Position numbers and translations under genes: made by a program. Shown one piece after another: positions 43,483-50,382 of a DNA stretch of 64,000 nucleotides. The notes under the pieces are model-generated. The model was not told the origin of the DNA and did not search any database. It was given only the letters and a program-made list of their open reading frames with translations. Each line of letters begins with the position of its first letter. The first letter of the stretch is position 1. This stretch comes from Modestobacter sp. VKM Ac-2985 (GTDB taxonomy: Bacteria > Actinomycetota > Actinomycetes > Mycobacteriales > Geodermatophilaceae), in contig NZ_JAPVBI010000001.1 of the NCBI RefSeq assembly GCF_026967925.1, positions 434,001-498,000 of the forward strand, given 5' to 3'.

Positions 43483-44577
43483 GTGTCTGCTGCCTCGCGC
43501 GCCCTCGGCTCCGCGCCCCCCGCCCCCGCCCACCCGCTGGTCCTGAGCACCGATCCCGACCTGCTCGACGACCTGCTCCGGCTGCTCGCCGCCGCCGGCG
43601 CGACCGCCGAGCTGGCCACCGGGGGAGGTGCGCTCCGCCGCGCCCACCGGGACGCGCCGCTGGTCCTCCTCGGTGCCGAGGTGCTGGGCAGTGCGCCGGT
43701 GCGGGCGTTGCCGCGGCGCCCGGGTCTGCTGGTCGTCGCCACCGGTGAACCCGCCGCCGAGGTGTGGCCGGCGGCCGTCGAGCTCGGCGCCGAACGGGTG
43801 GTGGTGCTGCCCCGGGACGAGACGTGGCTGGTGGAGCGGGTGGCTGCGGCGGTGCAGGCGCCCGCCCGGCCGGGGTGGCTGACCGTGGTCGGCGGCGCCT
43901 GCGGTGGTGCCGGGGCGAGCACCCTGGCGACGGCGCTCGCGGTGGCTGCGGCCGGTGCCGCCGACGGCGGGGTGCTGCTGGTGGACGGCGACGGCTGGGG
44001 CGCCGGGCTGGACCTGCTGCTCGGGGCCGAGCGGGAGCCCGGGCTGCGCTGGCCCGAGCTGGTCGGGGTGAGCGGACGGGTGGCCGGGCCGGCGCTCGCC
44101 GCCGCGCTGCCCGAGGCCGCCGGGGTGGCGGTGCTGTCCGCCTCCCGGGAGGACCCGCAGGAGCCGCCGGCCGAGGCGCTGCTCGCCGTCTGCGCGGGTG
44201 CCCGGGCCAGCGGGTGCGCCGTCGTGCTCGACCTGCCCGTCCGGAGCCCGGCCGCCGAGGCGCTGCTCGCCGAGGCCGACCTCGGTGTCCTGCTCGTCCC
44301 GGCCCGGCTGCGGGCGGGGGCCGCCGCCCGCGCCCTGCTGGAGGGCGATCCACGGCCCTGGTCGGCGGCGCGCGTGGTCAGCCGGCCCGTCCCCGGTGGG
44401 CTCAGCCGCGGCCAGGTGGCCGACGTGGTCGGTCGTCCGGTCTTCGCCGAGCTCGCCGCCGACCGGTCGGCGGCGCCTCGGAGCGAACGGGGCGAACCGC
44501 CGTCCGTGGCCGCCCGGTCCCCGCTCGGTGGGCTCAGCCGACTGCTCCTCGCCGAGCTGGCCGGGCGGGCGGCGTGA
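43483..44577 (+). CDS. ssd: Septum-site-determining / CpaE-like protein of the tad operon (Ssd)
   Basis: 364 residues. N-terminal ~120 residues resemble a receiver-like domain without the phosphorylation Asp pattern; the C-terminal part is a MinD/ParA-like ATPase fold. The P-loop is GGACGGAGASTLA, with no signature Lys, as is usual for actinobacterial Ssd proteins, so ATP hydrolysis is uncertain. VLLVDGDGWGAGLDLLLG is the expected Walker-A-prime strand. It localises or regulates the pilus machine or septum in homologues. GTG 43483; the stop overlaps tadA. Confidence 0.88.
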   Translation: MSAASRALGSAPPAPAHPLVLSTDPDLLDDLLRLLAAAGATAELATGGGALRRAHRDAPLVLLGAEVLGSAPVRALPRRPGLLVVATGEPAAEVWPAAVELGAERVVVLPRDETWLVERVAAAVQAPARPGWLTVVGGACGGAGASTLATALAVAAAGAADGGVLLVDGDGWGAGLDLLLGAEREPGLRWPELVGVSGRVAGPALAAALPEAAGVAVLSASREDPQEPPAEALLAVCAGARASGCAVVLDLPVRSPAAEALLAEADLGVLLVPARLRAGAAARALLEGDPRPWSAARVVSRPVPGGLSRGQVADVVGRPVFAELAADRSAAPRSERGEPPSVAARSPLGGLSRLLLAELAGRAA

Positions 44578-45728
44578 CCGCGGTGTCGGCGCCACCGTTG
44601 GTGGAGCGGGTGCGCGCCCGGCTCGCCACCGGTGTCGGCGCCCCCAGCCCGGCGGCCGTGGCGGCCCTGGTCCGGGAGGAGTCCGGCGGCCTGCTGGGCG
44701 ACCGCGGGGTGCTCGACGCCGTCCGGGCCGCCACCGACGAGCTCGCCGGGGCCGGCGTCCTGGAGCCGTTGCTGCGCACGCCCGGGGTCACAGACGTGCT
44801 GGTCAACGGGCCGGGCGAGGTGTGGGTCGACCGCGGCGAGGGCCTGGAGCCGGTCGACGTGCGGTTCCCGGACGAGGCCGCCGTCCGCCGGCTCGCGGTC
44901 CGGCTGGCCGCCGCTGCCGGCCGCCGGCTCGACGACGCCGCGCCGTGGGTCGACGCCGGGCTGCCCGACGGCACGCGGCTGCACGCCGTCCTGCCGCCGG
45001 TGTCGGGGTCGGGTACCTGCCTGTCCCTGCGGGTGCTGCGCCGGGCGGTGCTCTCCTTCGCCGACCTCTCCGCCCGGGGCGCCCTGCCCGGCGCCAGCGC
45101 CGACCTGCTCGCCGCCGCCGTCCGGGAGCGGCTGGCGTTCCTGGTCACCGGCGGCACGGGCACCGGGAAGACGACGGTGCTCTCCGCGCTGCTCGGGCTG
45201 GTCGACCCCGGGGAACGCCTGGTGCTCTGCGAGGACGCACCCGAGCTCACCCCGCAGCACCCGCACGTCGTCCGGCTGCTCACCCGGCCGCCCAACGTCG
45301 AGGCCGCCGGTGCCGTCACGCTGCGGGACCTGGTGCGCCAGGCCCTGCGGATGCGCCCGGACCGGCTGGTCGTCGGTGAGGTCCGCGGGGCCGAGGTGGT
45401 CGACCTGCTCGCCGCCCTGAACACCGGCCACGACGGTGGCTGCGGCACGGTGCACGTGAACCGGGCAGCGGACCTGCCGGCCCGGCTGGAGGCCCTCGGC
45501 GGTGCGGCCGGCCTGGGCCGGGCTGCGGTGCACAGCCAGGCGGCGGCCGCGCTCGCGCTCGTGGTGCACCTGCGGCGCAGCCCGGCGGGGCGGGGCGTGG
45601 CCGAGCTGGGCGTGGTCCGGCGGCAGGGGGAGCTGATCGAGGTGGCCGCCGGGTGGCGGGCCGACGGCGGGCCCGCCCCGGCGCGCGGGGAGCTGGCCGA
45701 CCTGCTCGGCGTGCGGGTGCCCGGATGA
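44574..45728 (+). CDS. tadA: Flp pilus secretion ATPase TadA/CpaF
   Basis: 384-residue type II/IV secretion ATPase. Walker A GGTGTGKTT (about residue 197), Asp box LCEDAPEL, Walker B RLVVGEVRGAEVVDLL and His box TGHDGGCGTVHVN are intact. It powers pilin export/assembly at the inner membrane. GTG start overlaps the ssd stop, and the stop overlaps tadB. Confidence 0.94.
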   Translation: MTAVSAPPLVERVRARLATGVGAPSPAAVAALVREESGGLLGDRGVLDAVRAATDELAGAGVLEPLLRTPGVTDVLVNGPGEVWVDRGEGLEPVDVRFPDEAAVRRLAVRLAAAAGRRLDDAAPWVDAGLPDGTRLHAVLPPVSGSGTCLSLRVLRRAVLSFADLSARGALPGASADLLAAAVRERLAFLVTGGTGTGKTTVLSALLGLVDPGERLVLCEDAPELTPQHPHVVRLLTRPPNVEAAGAVTLRDLVRQALRMRPDRLVVGEVRGAEVVDLLAALNTGHDGGCGTVHVNRAADLPARLEALGGAAGLGRAAVHSQAAAALALVVHLRRSPAGRGVAELGVVRRQGELIEVAAGWRADGGPAPARGELADLLGVRVPG

Positions 45729-46522
45729 GCCCGGTGCTGCTGCTCCTGGGGGCCGCGCTGCTGACCTGGCCCTCCGGCGCCGCCGCCCGGTCGCGACGGC
45801 TCACGGTGCCGGGGCGGGGCGGGGTGCGCCCGGACCTCCGTGCTCTGGCCGGGGGACCGGGTGGGCCGTGGGCGTTCGCGCTGGCGGGCGGGGGAGCCGC
45901 GGCGCTGCTGTCCACCCCGGTCGTGGCCGCGCTCGCGGCCGGCTGCGGTGCCGTCGCCGGCCGGGCCCTCCGGGCGCGAGGCCGGACGGCCGCCGCCGAC
46001 CGGCGGACCCGGGCCCTCGTGGAGGCCCTCGGAGTGCTGGCCGCAGAGGTGCGCGCCGGGCGGCCGCTCCGGGAGGCGGCCGAGGCCGCGGTCGGCGGCT
46101 GCCCGGACCCCGGCACCGCCCGGGCGCTCGAGCCGGTCCTGCGGCTGGGCGCCCCGCCGGCGGGACCGGCGGACGACGAGTCGAGCCGCGCGCTCGTGCG
46201 GATCGCGGCCGCGGTGCGGCTGAGCACCCGCACCGGGTGCTCACTGGCCGGCGTGGTCACCGCCGTCGAGGACGACCTGCGGGCCCGGCTGCGGGCCGGG
46301 GAGGAGCTGCGCTCGGCGGTCGCCGGACCGCGGGCCAGCGCCACCGTGCTCGCCGGGCTGCCCCTGCTCGGCCTGCTGATGGGCAGCGGGGTGGGCGCCG
46401 ATCCGTGGCGGGTGCTCACGACCACCGCCGCCGGGACGGCGCTCCTGGTGCTGGGCGTGGCGCTGGAACTGGCCGGGCTGACCTGGTCGGCCCGGTTGGT
46501 CCGGCAGGCGGTGGCCCGGTGA
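45725..46522 (+). CDS. tadB: Flp pilus inner-membrane protein TadB
   Basis: 265 residues with a type II secretion F domain (about 100-225, RTRALVEALGVLAAEVRAGRPL and STRTGCSLAGVVTAVEDDL) between membrane helices near residues 1-20, 48-75, 203-220 and 232-252. It is the platform protein working with TadC and TadA. The ATG overlaps the tadA stop. Confidence 0.9.
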   Translation: MSPVLLLLGAALLTWPSGAAARSRRLTVPGRGGVRPDLRALAGGPGGPWAFALAGGGAAALLSTPVVAALAAGCGAVAGRALRARGRTAAADRRTRALVEALGVLAAEVRAGRPLREAAEAAVGGCPDPGTARALEPVLRLGAPPAGPADDESSRALVRIAAAVRLSTRTGCSLAGVVTAVEDDLRARLRAGEELRSAVAGPRASATVLAGLPLLGLLMGSGVGADPWRVLTTTAAGTALLVLGVALELAGLTWSARLVRQAVAR

Positions 46523-47259
46523 ACGCGGCCCTGTCGGTCCTGGTCCTGGCCGGTGCGGTGCTGCTGTGGGTGCCGCCTGGGGTCGGCCGCCGGGACCGGC
46601 TGCGGTCGCTGCTCGCCGCTCCCGGGGAGGGCGGTCGGTCCTGGCCGACCCGTCGGGCGACCGGCCCGCCGGGGACGGCGCGACGGCGGGTGGAGGCGGG
46701 CCTGGGTGGGCTGGCGGCCTTCCTGGTGCTCGGGGCGGGGCTGCCGGCCGCGCTCGTCGGGCTGGGCCTGGCCGCCGGGCTGGACCGGCTGCTGCGCCAG
46801 TCCGGTGCGCCACCGTCCGAGGCCGACTCCCTCGCCCGGGACCTGCCGGTGGCCTGCGACCTGCTGGCCGTCTGCCTGGCGGCCGGCACCCCGGTCGGGG
46901 CAGCCGTCGCGGCCGTCGGGGAGTCGGTCCCGGGTCCGCTCGGCGACCGGCTGGTCGAGGTGGGCGCGCTGTACCGGCTGGGCGCCGCCCCTTCTCGGGC
47001 CTGGGCCGGGGCGCCGCCGCCGGTCGACGCACTGGCCCGGACGGTGGTGCGGGCCGGGGAGTCGGGGTCGGCCGTCGTCCCCGCCCTGCAGCGGCTCGCG
47101 GGCGACCTGCGCAGCGCCGGTCGCAGCCGGACCGAGGCCGCGGTGCAGCGGGCTGGGGTCTGGGTGCTGGCGCCGCTCGGGCTGTGCTTCCTGCCGGCGT
47201 TCCTCTGCCTGGGCGTCGTCCCGATGGTGCTGGGCATCGCCGGTGCGGTGTTCGGCTGA
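46519..47259 (+). CDS. tadC: Flp pilus inner-membrane protein TadC
   Basis: 246 residues, second F-domain platform protein. LARDLPVACDLLAVCLAAGT and VRAGESGSAVVPALQRLAGDL are F-domain signatures, with helices at both ends. GTG start overlaps the tadB stop. The downstream gap of 142 bases holds the TCCACA motif, so the pilin genes may have their own promoter. Confidence 0.9.
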   Translation: MNAALSVLVLAGAVLLWVPPGVGRRDRLRSLLAAPGEGGRSWPTRRATGPPGTARRRVEAGLGGLAAFLVLGAGLPAALVGLGLAAGLDRLLRQSGAPPSEADSLARDLPVACDLLAVCLAAGTPVGAAVAAVGESVPGPLGDRLVEVGALYRLGAAPSRAWAGAPPPVDALARTVVRAGESGSAVVPALQRLAGDLRSAGRSRTEAAVQRAGVWVLAPLGLCFLPAFLCLGVVPMVLGIAGAVFG

Positions 47260-47291
47260 GCAACGGCCTCGGGGCTCGGTGCCGCTCGGTG

Positions 47292-47316
47292 TCCACAACA
47301 GGGGGCGCTCTCCACA
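47292..47316. promoter_or_regulatory. TCCACA-N13-TCCACA motif, copy 2 (upstream of the pilin gene)
   Basis: Hexamers start at 47292 and 47311, 19 bases apart, 86 bases before the pilin ATG. The right half and its flank (CGCTCTCCACAACC) are identical to those of copy 3. Confidence 0.55.
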
Positions 47317-47401
47317 ACCTGGCCGCGGTGGCCGGCGAGCGGCACCGCCGGCAGCAGGCTCGGGTCGACGGACCGGCAGGCGGTCCGGCGGAGGAGGGGA
47401 C

Positions 47402-47632
47402 ATGGACCAGCAGTCGCAGGTCGAGGAGCGACCCGGCCGGCGGGCCGCACGGGCCCGGAGGTGGGCGGCGGCCCAGGCGGCGGGCGAAGAAGGGATGAGC
47501 ACCGCGGAGTACGCCGTCGGGACGGTGGCCGCCTGCGCGTTCGCCGCCGTGCTCTACCAGGTGGTGACCGGTGGATCGGTGGTCGCGGCGCTCGGCGAGC
47601 TCGTCCAGACCGCGCTCGCCACGCTCGCCTGA
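47402..47632 (+). CDS. flp: Flp-type pilin (DUF4244)
   Basis: 76-residue prepilin. A basic leader of ~32 residues ends in GEEG-MSTAEYAVG, the prepilin peptidase cleavage site with the Glu5 required for assembly. A hydrophobic helix follows (VAACAFAAVLYQVVTGGSVV). GAGGAGGGGA precedes the ATG. It matches the DUF4244 family found in actinobacterial tad operons (Rv3656c type). No prepilin peptidase is in the window. Confidence 0.92.
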   Translation: MDQQSQVEERPGRRAARARRWAAAQAAGEEGMSTAEYAVGTVAACAFAAVLYQVVTGGSVVAALGELVQTALATLA

Positions 47633-47638
47633 GTCGAC

Positions 47639-48025
47639 GTGTCGACACCCGGCCGCGGCCGGCGGGCCGGTGCCTCCCGGGAGGCCGGGATGGTGACCGC
47701 GGAGACGGCCGTGGTGCTGCCCGTGCTCCTGCTGGTGCTGGCCGCTGCGGTGTCGGCGGTCGTCGTGGTCGGCGCCCAGCTGCGCTGTGTGGACGCCGCC
47801 CGGGAGGGGGCTCGGGCGGCGGCCCGCGGTGAGCCGGTGGCCGCAGTGCACGAGCTGGCGGCGCACGCCGCGCCCGACGGTGCGACGACGGATCTGGACG
47901 TGGGGGAGACGGTGCGCGTGACCGTCGCAGCGACGGTCGAGCCGCTCGGGCCACTGCTCTGGCGGATCGAGGTCTCGGCGACGGCGACGGGCCTGCGTGA
48001 ACCGGCAGCGGGCGGCTCGCCGTGA
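47639..48025 (+). CDS. tadE: TadE-like pseudopilin
   Basis: 128 residues. Leader then GMVTAETAVVLPVLLLVLAA, the TadE-type N-terminal membrane helix with the conserved Glu, and a beta-rich outer domain. GTG start six bases after the pilin stop; the stop overlaps the next gene. Confidence 0.9.
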   Translation: MSTPGRGRRAGASREAGMVTAETAVVLPVLLLVLAAAVSAVVVVGAQLRCVDAAREGARAAARGEPVAAVHELAAHAAPDGATTDLDVGETVRVTVAATVEPLGPLLWRIEVSATATGLREPAAGGSP

Positions 48026-48786
48026 CCGGCCACGAGCCGGCGGACCACGGTGAGCGCGGTTCCGCCACCGTGTGGGTGGTCGCGCTGGCGGGGCTGCTCG
48101 CCCTGCTCGGCGCGGCCACGCTCCTCGTCGGTGCCGCCGTCGTGGCCCGGCACCGCGCCACCTCGGCTGCCGACCTCGCGGCCCTGGCCGCCGCCGGTCG
48201 GGCCGTGCTGGGCGACCCGGCGGCCTGCACGGTCGCCCAGGAGATCGCCGCGGCGAACAGCGCGACGCTCGACTCCTGTCAGGTCGATGCGGGTGCCGTG
48301 GTGGAGGTCCACCTGCACGTCCCGGTGCGGCTGGGTCCGCTCGGCGTGCTCGACGCCCCGGCCCGGGCCCGCGCCGGCCCGGCGCCGCCGGGGACCGGGT
48401 CAGAAGACGAGGTCGTCGGGGTCGGCACCGGCCGCGCCGGTGTCGGCGACCGGATCGGTCCCGGCCGGGGCGCGCGAAACCGTCGCCCCCGGGTTGCCGT
48501 CCCGACCACGATCATCGCCGCCCCGGTGTCCGGGTGCACAGCGCTAACGCATGAGCATCCAACTCAGGTGTCTCCTTCGGCTGTGCAGAACCCATATCCG
48601 AAGCCCGTGGCAGGTCCCGGGCGGCGAGAGCGCAAGTTCCCTTGCCCGAAGCTGCTTGGGAACCTTGGCCAGGTGACCTATGCACCTTCTGGGCGTGCAC
48701 CTATTGGCAAGGCCGAAGGCGTTGCGCGCGTACGTCTCGAAGACCATGCTGTCCACCATTGCCCGGCGCGGTTCCTACCGACCTAG
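48022..48786 (+). CDS. TadE/TadG-like protein (Rv3654c type) with a chimeric C-terminus
   Basis: The first ~125 residues are a normal member of the helicase-neighbouring TadE-like family: ERGSATVWVVALAGLLALLG membrane helix, then RHRATSAADLAALAAAGRA and the VEVHLHVPV strand. From about base 48399 the frame runs through an inverted remnant of the helicase gene and then into low-GC insert DNA, ending at residue 254 with unrelated sequence. Homologues stop near residue 120-130, so the tail is an accident of the insertion. Starts with GTG overlapping tadE. Confidence 0.75.
   Translation: MTGHEPADHGERGSATVWVVALAGLLALLGAATLLVGAAVVARHRATSAADLAALAAAGRAVLGDPAACTVAQEIAAANSATLDSCQVDAGAVVEVHLHVPVRLGPLGVLDAPARARAGPAPPGTGSEDEVVGVGTGRAGVGDRIGPGRGARNRRPRVAVPTTIIAAPVSGCTALTHEHPTQVSPSAVQNPYPKPVAGPGRRERKFPCPKLLGNLGQVTYAPSGRAPIGKAEGVARVRLEDHAVHHCPARFLPT
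48399..48434. repeat. Duplicated helicase 3' end, left copy
   Basis: 36 bases matching 50347-50382 except for two substitutions, same orientation. Both encode, on the minus strand, the helicase C-terminal DLVF and TGA stop. Confidence 0.85.
48400..48543 (-). pseudogene. Remnant of a helicase 3' end with internal deletion
   Basis: The minus strand carries two pieces of a helicase gene like that at 50348: bases 48504-48543 match 50717-50756 (36 of 40), encoding HPDTGAAMIVV, and 48400-48434 match its last codons. They are separated by 69 bases here but 334 in the intact gene, so about 265 bases are lost and the frame is broken. It marks where the helicase originally ended, beside the tad operon. 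Confidence 0.8.
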
Positions 48787-48846
48787 AGTTGGTGGTGGGC
48801 CAGCCGCGTAGCTCTATGAGTATCGCATCTGCGCCGAGGAGTGTTC

Positions 48847-49500
48847 ATGGGACTGTTCGGCAGGCGCGAAAGGAAGCAGGGCACCTCTGGGAGGCCGATA
48901 GCGGGTTTCAACGAGCCACGCCCTCCTGTGGCGGCCCCACCGCCGGATGCGAGTCCCGTGGTGCCGCCAGCTGAGCTGGATGCCATCACAAAGTGGATAG
49001 CCCATATCGGCGCCTGGCGTTCTGGAGATGACTCCCTTAGATCGGGACTCATTGAGTCAGCTGGACCATTTCCAGTTCAAACCCAGGCAGGCTTCGAGGA
49101 GGCCCTGCGCCAGATCCGGTCCCAGTTGAGTGAGGCTCAGGAAACGTGGTCTAAACTTTTTCGCCTGCCTCGGGAAATAGTCCAAGGTGAGCTCAATGCG
49201 ATCGACTTTTGGGAATCTGTAGAGGGCATATTCGAGAGCGCCTACAGTGACTGGCTGCGCGAGGCGGCGGCTCGGGACAGAGATGCAAGTGTTCGACAGG
49301 AGGTTGGTAGAGAAGTTGCCCGTCGGCTGCAGATAGTCGCCGGTTTCAAGAAGGGATCCGACGATCAGGCGAAGGCTGTGCGGTCCATGCTCCGGTATCT
49401 CGACGATCTCGACGATCTCGACGATCTCGACGATCTCGGGGCCGAGGTGCGGGTAGAGGTCACGTTGGCTCGCGGCCGTCTGTTTGCTCTGCTCAACTAA
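48847..49500 (+). CDS. Island protein of unknown function with DDL repeats
   Basis: 217 residues, not recognised. A basic N-terminus (MGLFGRRERKQG) and a Pro-rich linker (about 25-42) precede an amphipathic helical region with many Trp/Phe (WIAHIGAWRSGD, FWESVEGIFESAY). Near the C-terminus lies a perfect run of Asp-Asp-Leu repeats. No membrane helix. The ATG at 48847 is chosen for the GAGGAG six bases upstream. Codons such as ATA, TTT and CTT, rare elsewhere, indicate foreign origin. Confidence 0.7.
   Translation: MGLFGRRERKQGTSGRPIAGFNEPRPPVAAPPPDASPVVPPAELDAITKWIAHIGAWRSGDDSLRSGLIESAGPFPVQTQAGFEEALRQIRSQLSEAQETWSKLFRLPREIVQGELNAIDFWESVEGIFESAYSDWLREAAARDRDASVRQEVGREVARRLQIVAGFKKGSDDQAKAVRSMLRYLDDLDDLDDLDDLGAEVRVEVTLARGRLFALLN
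49399..49438 (+). repeat. 9-bp tandem repeat (CTCGACGAT x4.4)
   Basis: Four perfect copies plus a partial one, encoding Leu-Asp-Asp repeats within the island protein. Copy number changes here would not shift the frame. Confidence 0.9.
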
Positions 49501-49839
49501 GTGGCAGCGCTGAGCTCAGTGCGTATGCAAAGACCATCGCGGCGGTCTGCTGCCAGTGTCGCCAGTGTATTGGGCCCGCTGCTCTCGACCTTCAGTGCGG
49601 CCCGCCCGGCGTCCAATCCAGCCTTGACGTCGGCGCGGCAGTCGTCTAGGAGCACCGTGGTGCGGCCGCCCCCGCCTCTGGGGCTGTTGGGTGCTTGCAG
49701 TGTCCGTCCGCGCGGTGCCACCAGGATGCGTGAGCAGTGCGTCGGGACCTATGTCGAGGCATTGCCATCGGGCCGTCTGACTGACAGGCTTCGCATCCGT
49801 CGTTTCGATGCTCGTACGCCAACCTCCTGGGGAGTCTAG
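49501..49839 (+). CDS. Doubtful island ORF
   Basis: A GTG-started frame of 112 codons directly abuts the stop of the previous gene and ends where the next begins, with fairly high G/C in third positions. The product is Ser/Arg-rich with no recognisable feature. On the opposite strand, 49497-49721 (LLDDCRADVKAGLDAGRAAL) looks at least as protein-like. Either or neither may be real. Confidence 0.25.
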   Translation: MAALSSVRMQRPSRRSAASVASVLGPLLSTFSAARPASNPALTSARQSSRSTVVRPPPPLGLLGACSVRPRGATRMREQCVGTYVEALPSGRLTDRLRIRRFDARTPTSWGV

Positions 49840-50049
49840 GTGGCAGCAGTCCTGTTCCTTGCACTCCTCGTGCTGTGCATTTATGTGATCGTCAATCACT
49901 TCTACGGCATTCGACCTGAGGCGTACACGATCTCAGACTGCTCGAATTGTGGGCAACGCTTCCGGCCGGTGGACATTCCCGGGGACTGGGACGTGCGGGC
50001 CATCTTCTGCAAGAAGTGCATCGAGAGGGGGGTGGCTGACTCGTTTTAG
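49840..50049 (+). CDS. Small membrane-anchored zinc-ribbon protein
   Basis: 69 residues. One N-terminal membrane helix (AAVLFLALLVLCIYVIVNHF) followed by a zinc-ribbon-like pair of CxxC motifs (CSNCGQRF and FCKKCI, 24 residues apart). GTG start, with GGGGAG just upstream. It belongs to the low-GC insert and lies upstream of the 45-residue Cys-rich gene. Family not recognised. Confidence 0.65.
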   Translation: MAAVLFLALLVLCIYVIVNHFYGIRPEAYTISDCSNCGQRFRPVDIPGDWDVRAIFCKKCIERGVADSF

Positions 50050-50101
50050 TCAACCTTCGCCCACTCGCTGGACAGCGCAGCCGGTCAATCGAGGAGTGCA
50101 T

Positions 50102-50239
50102 GTGAACTGCAAGAAGTGCAATGCCCGTGTCCAGACCTGTCCGGGGTGTGGGGGGACCGGGGGAGGATCTCGGCACAACTGCAGCAAATGCAACAACACG
50201 GGTCAAATTTGTCCGAGTCATGGCGGCTACTGGAGCTAG
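50102..50239 (+). CDS. 45-residue Cys-rich protein resembling a DnaJ zinc finger
   Basis: The sequence consists almost entirely of zinc-binding motifs: CKKC near the N-terminus, CPGCGGTGGG, CSKCNNTG and a final ICPSHGG. The CxxCxGxG pattern is that of the DnaJ central domain. The GTG at 50102 has GAGGAG five bases upstream, the same leader sequence (GAGGAGTG) seen before the 217-residue gene, which supports translation. No larger DnaJ part exists nearby. Confidence 0.6.
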   Translation: MNCKKCNARVQTCPGCGGTGGGSRHNCSKCNNTGQICPSHGGYWS

Positions 50240-50346
50240 TCGCCAGGCGTCTCGGCCGTTCGGCGAGTTCTTTGCTCCGCCGGCCCTGTGCTCGTTCGTG
50301 TCTGATGGACGGCTGATGACCGGGGCGTCGGCGTTCGAGCCTGGAC

Positions 50347-50382
50347 GTCAGAAGACGAGGTCGGCGGGGTCGGGACCGGCCG
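50347..50382. repeat. Duplicated helicase 3' end, right copy (within the intact gene)
   Basis: Right member of the 36-base direct repeat described at 48399-48434; it is the natural 3' end of the intact helicase gene. Confidence 0.85.

Larger units (their letters stand above)
48435..50346. mobile_element. Low-GC insert between duplicated helicase ends (small genomic island)
   Basis: A segment of about 1.9 kb whose composition differs from its surroundings: 49141-49200 is 50% GC by count, against 80% at 48121-48180. The true left edge is probably near 48545, after the helicase remnant. It carries a 217-residue unknown protein, a doubtful frame, and two small Cys-rich proteins. No integrase, transposase, terminal inverted repeat or tRNA is visible. 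Bases 48546-48846 contain no gene I can support apart from the run-on tail of the TadG-like frame. Confidence 0.6.

Noticed and set aside
40530-45569. Very long open frame (1679 codons) on the minus strand, and similar ones at 50501-55390 (+) and 60402-63950 (-)
   Set aside because: They run antisense to or out of frame with well-recognised genes and give Arg/Gly/Pro/His-rich products without domains; long open shadow frames are expected in DNA of this GC content.
43408-47316. TCCACA hexamers as DnaA boxes or a replication origin
   Set aside because: Only the last six bases of a DnaA box match, the sites are scattered before genes, and no dnaA/dnaN neighbourhood or A/T-rich unwinding region is present.
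44574-48025. Tad proteins as a type IV secretion or competence system
   Set aside because: The Flp-type pilin with GMSTAEY, TadB/TadC platform proteins and gene order match the tad pilus; no conjugation or competence genes are present.
48544-48759. Minus-strand frame of 71 codons at the left part of the island
   Set aside because: No recognisable domain, no convincing ribosome site, and overlap with the run-on TadG frame; possible fragment only.
48435-50346. Island as an insertion sequence or prophage
   Set aside because: No transposase, integrase, terminal inverted repeats or phage genes seen; only composition and flanking duplication support acquisition.
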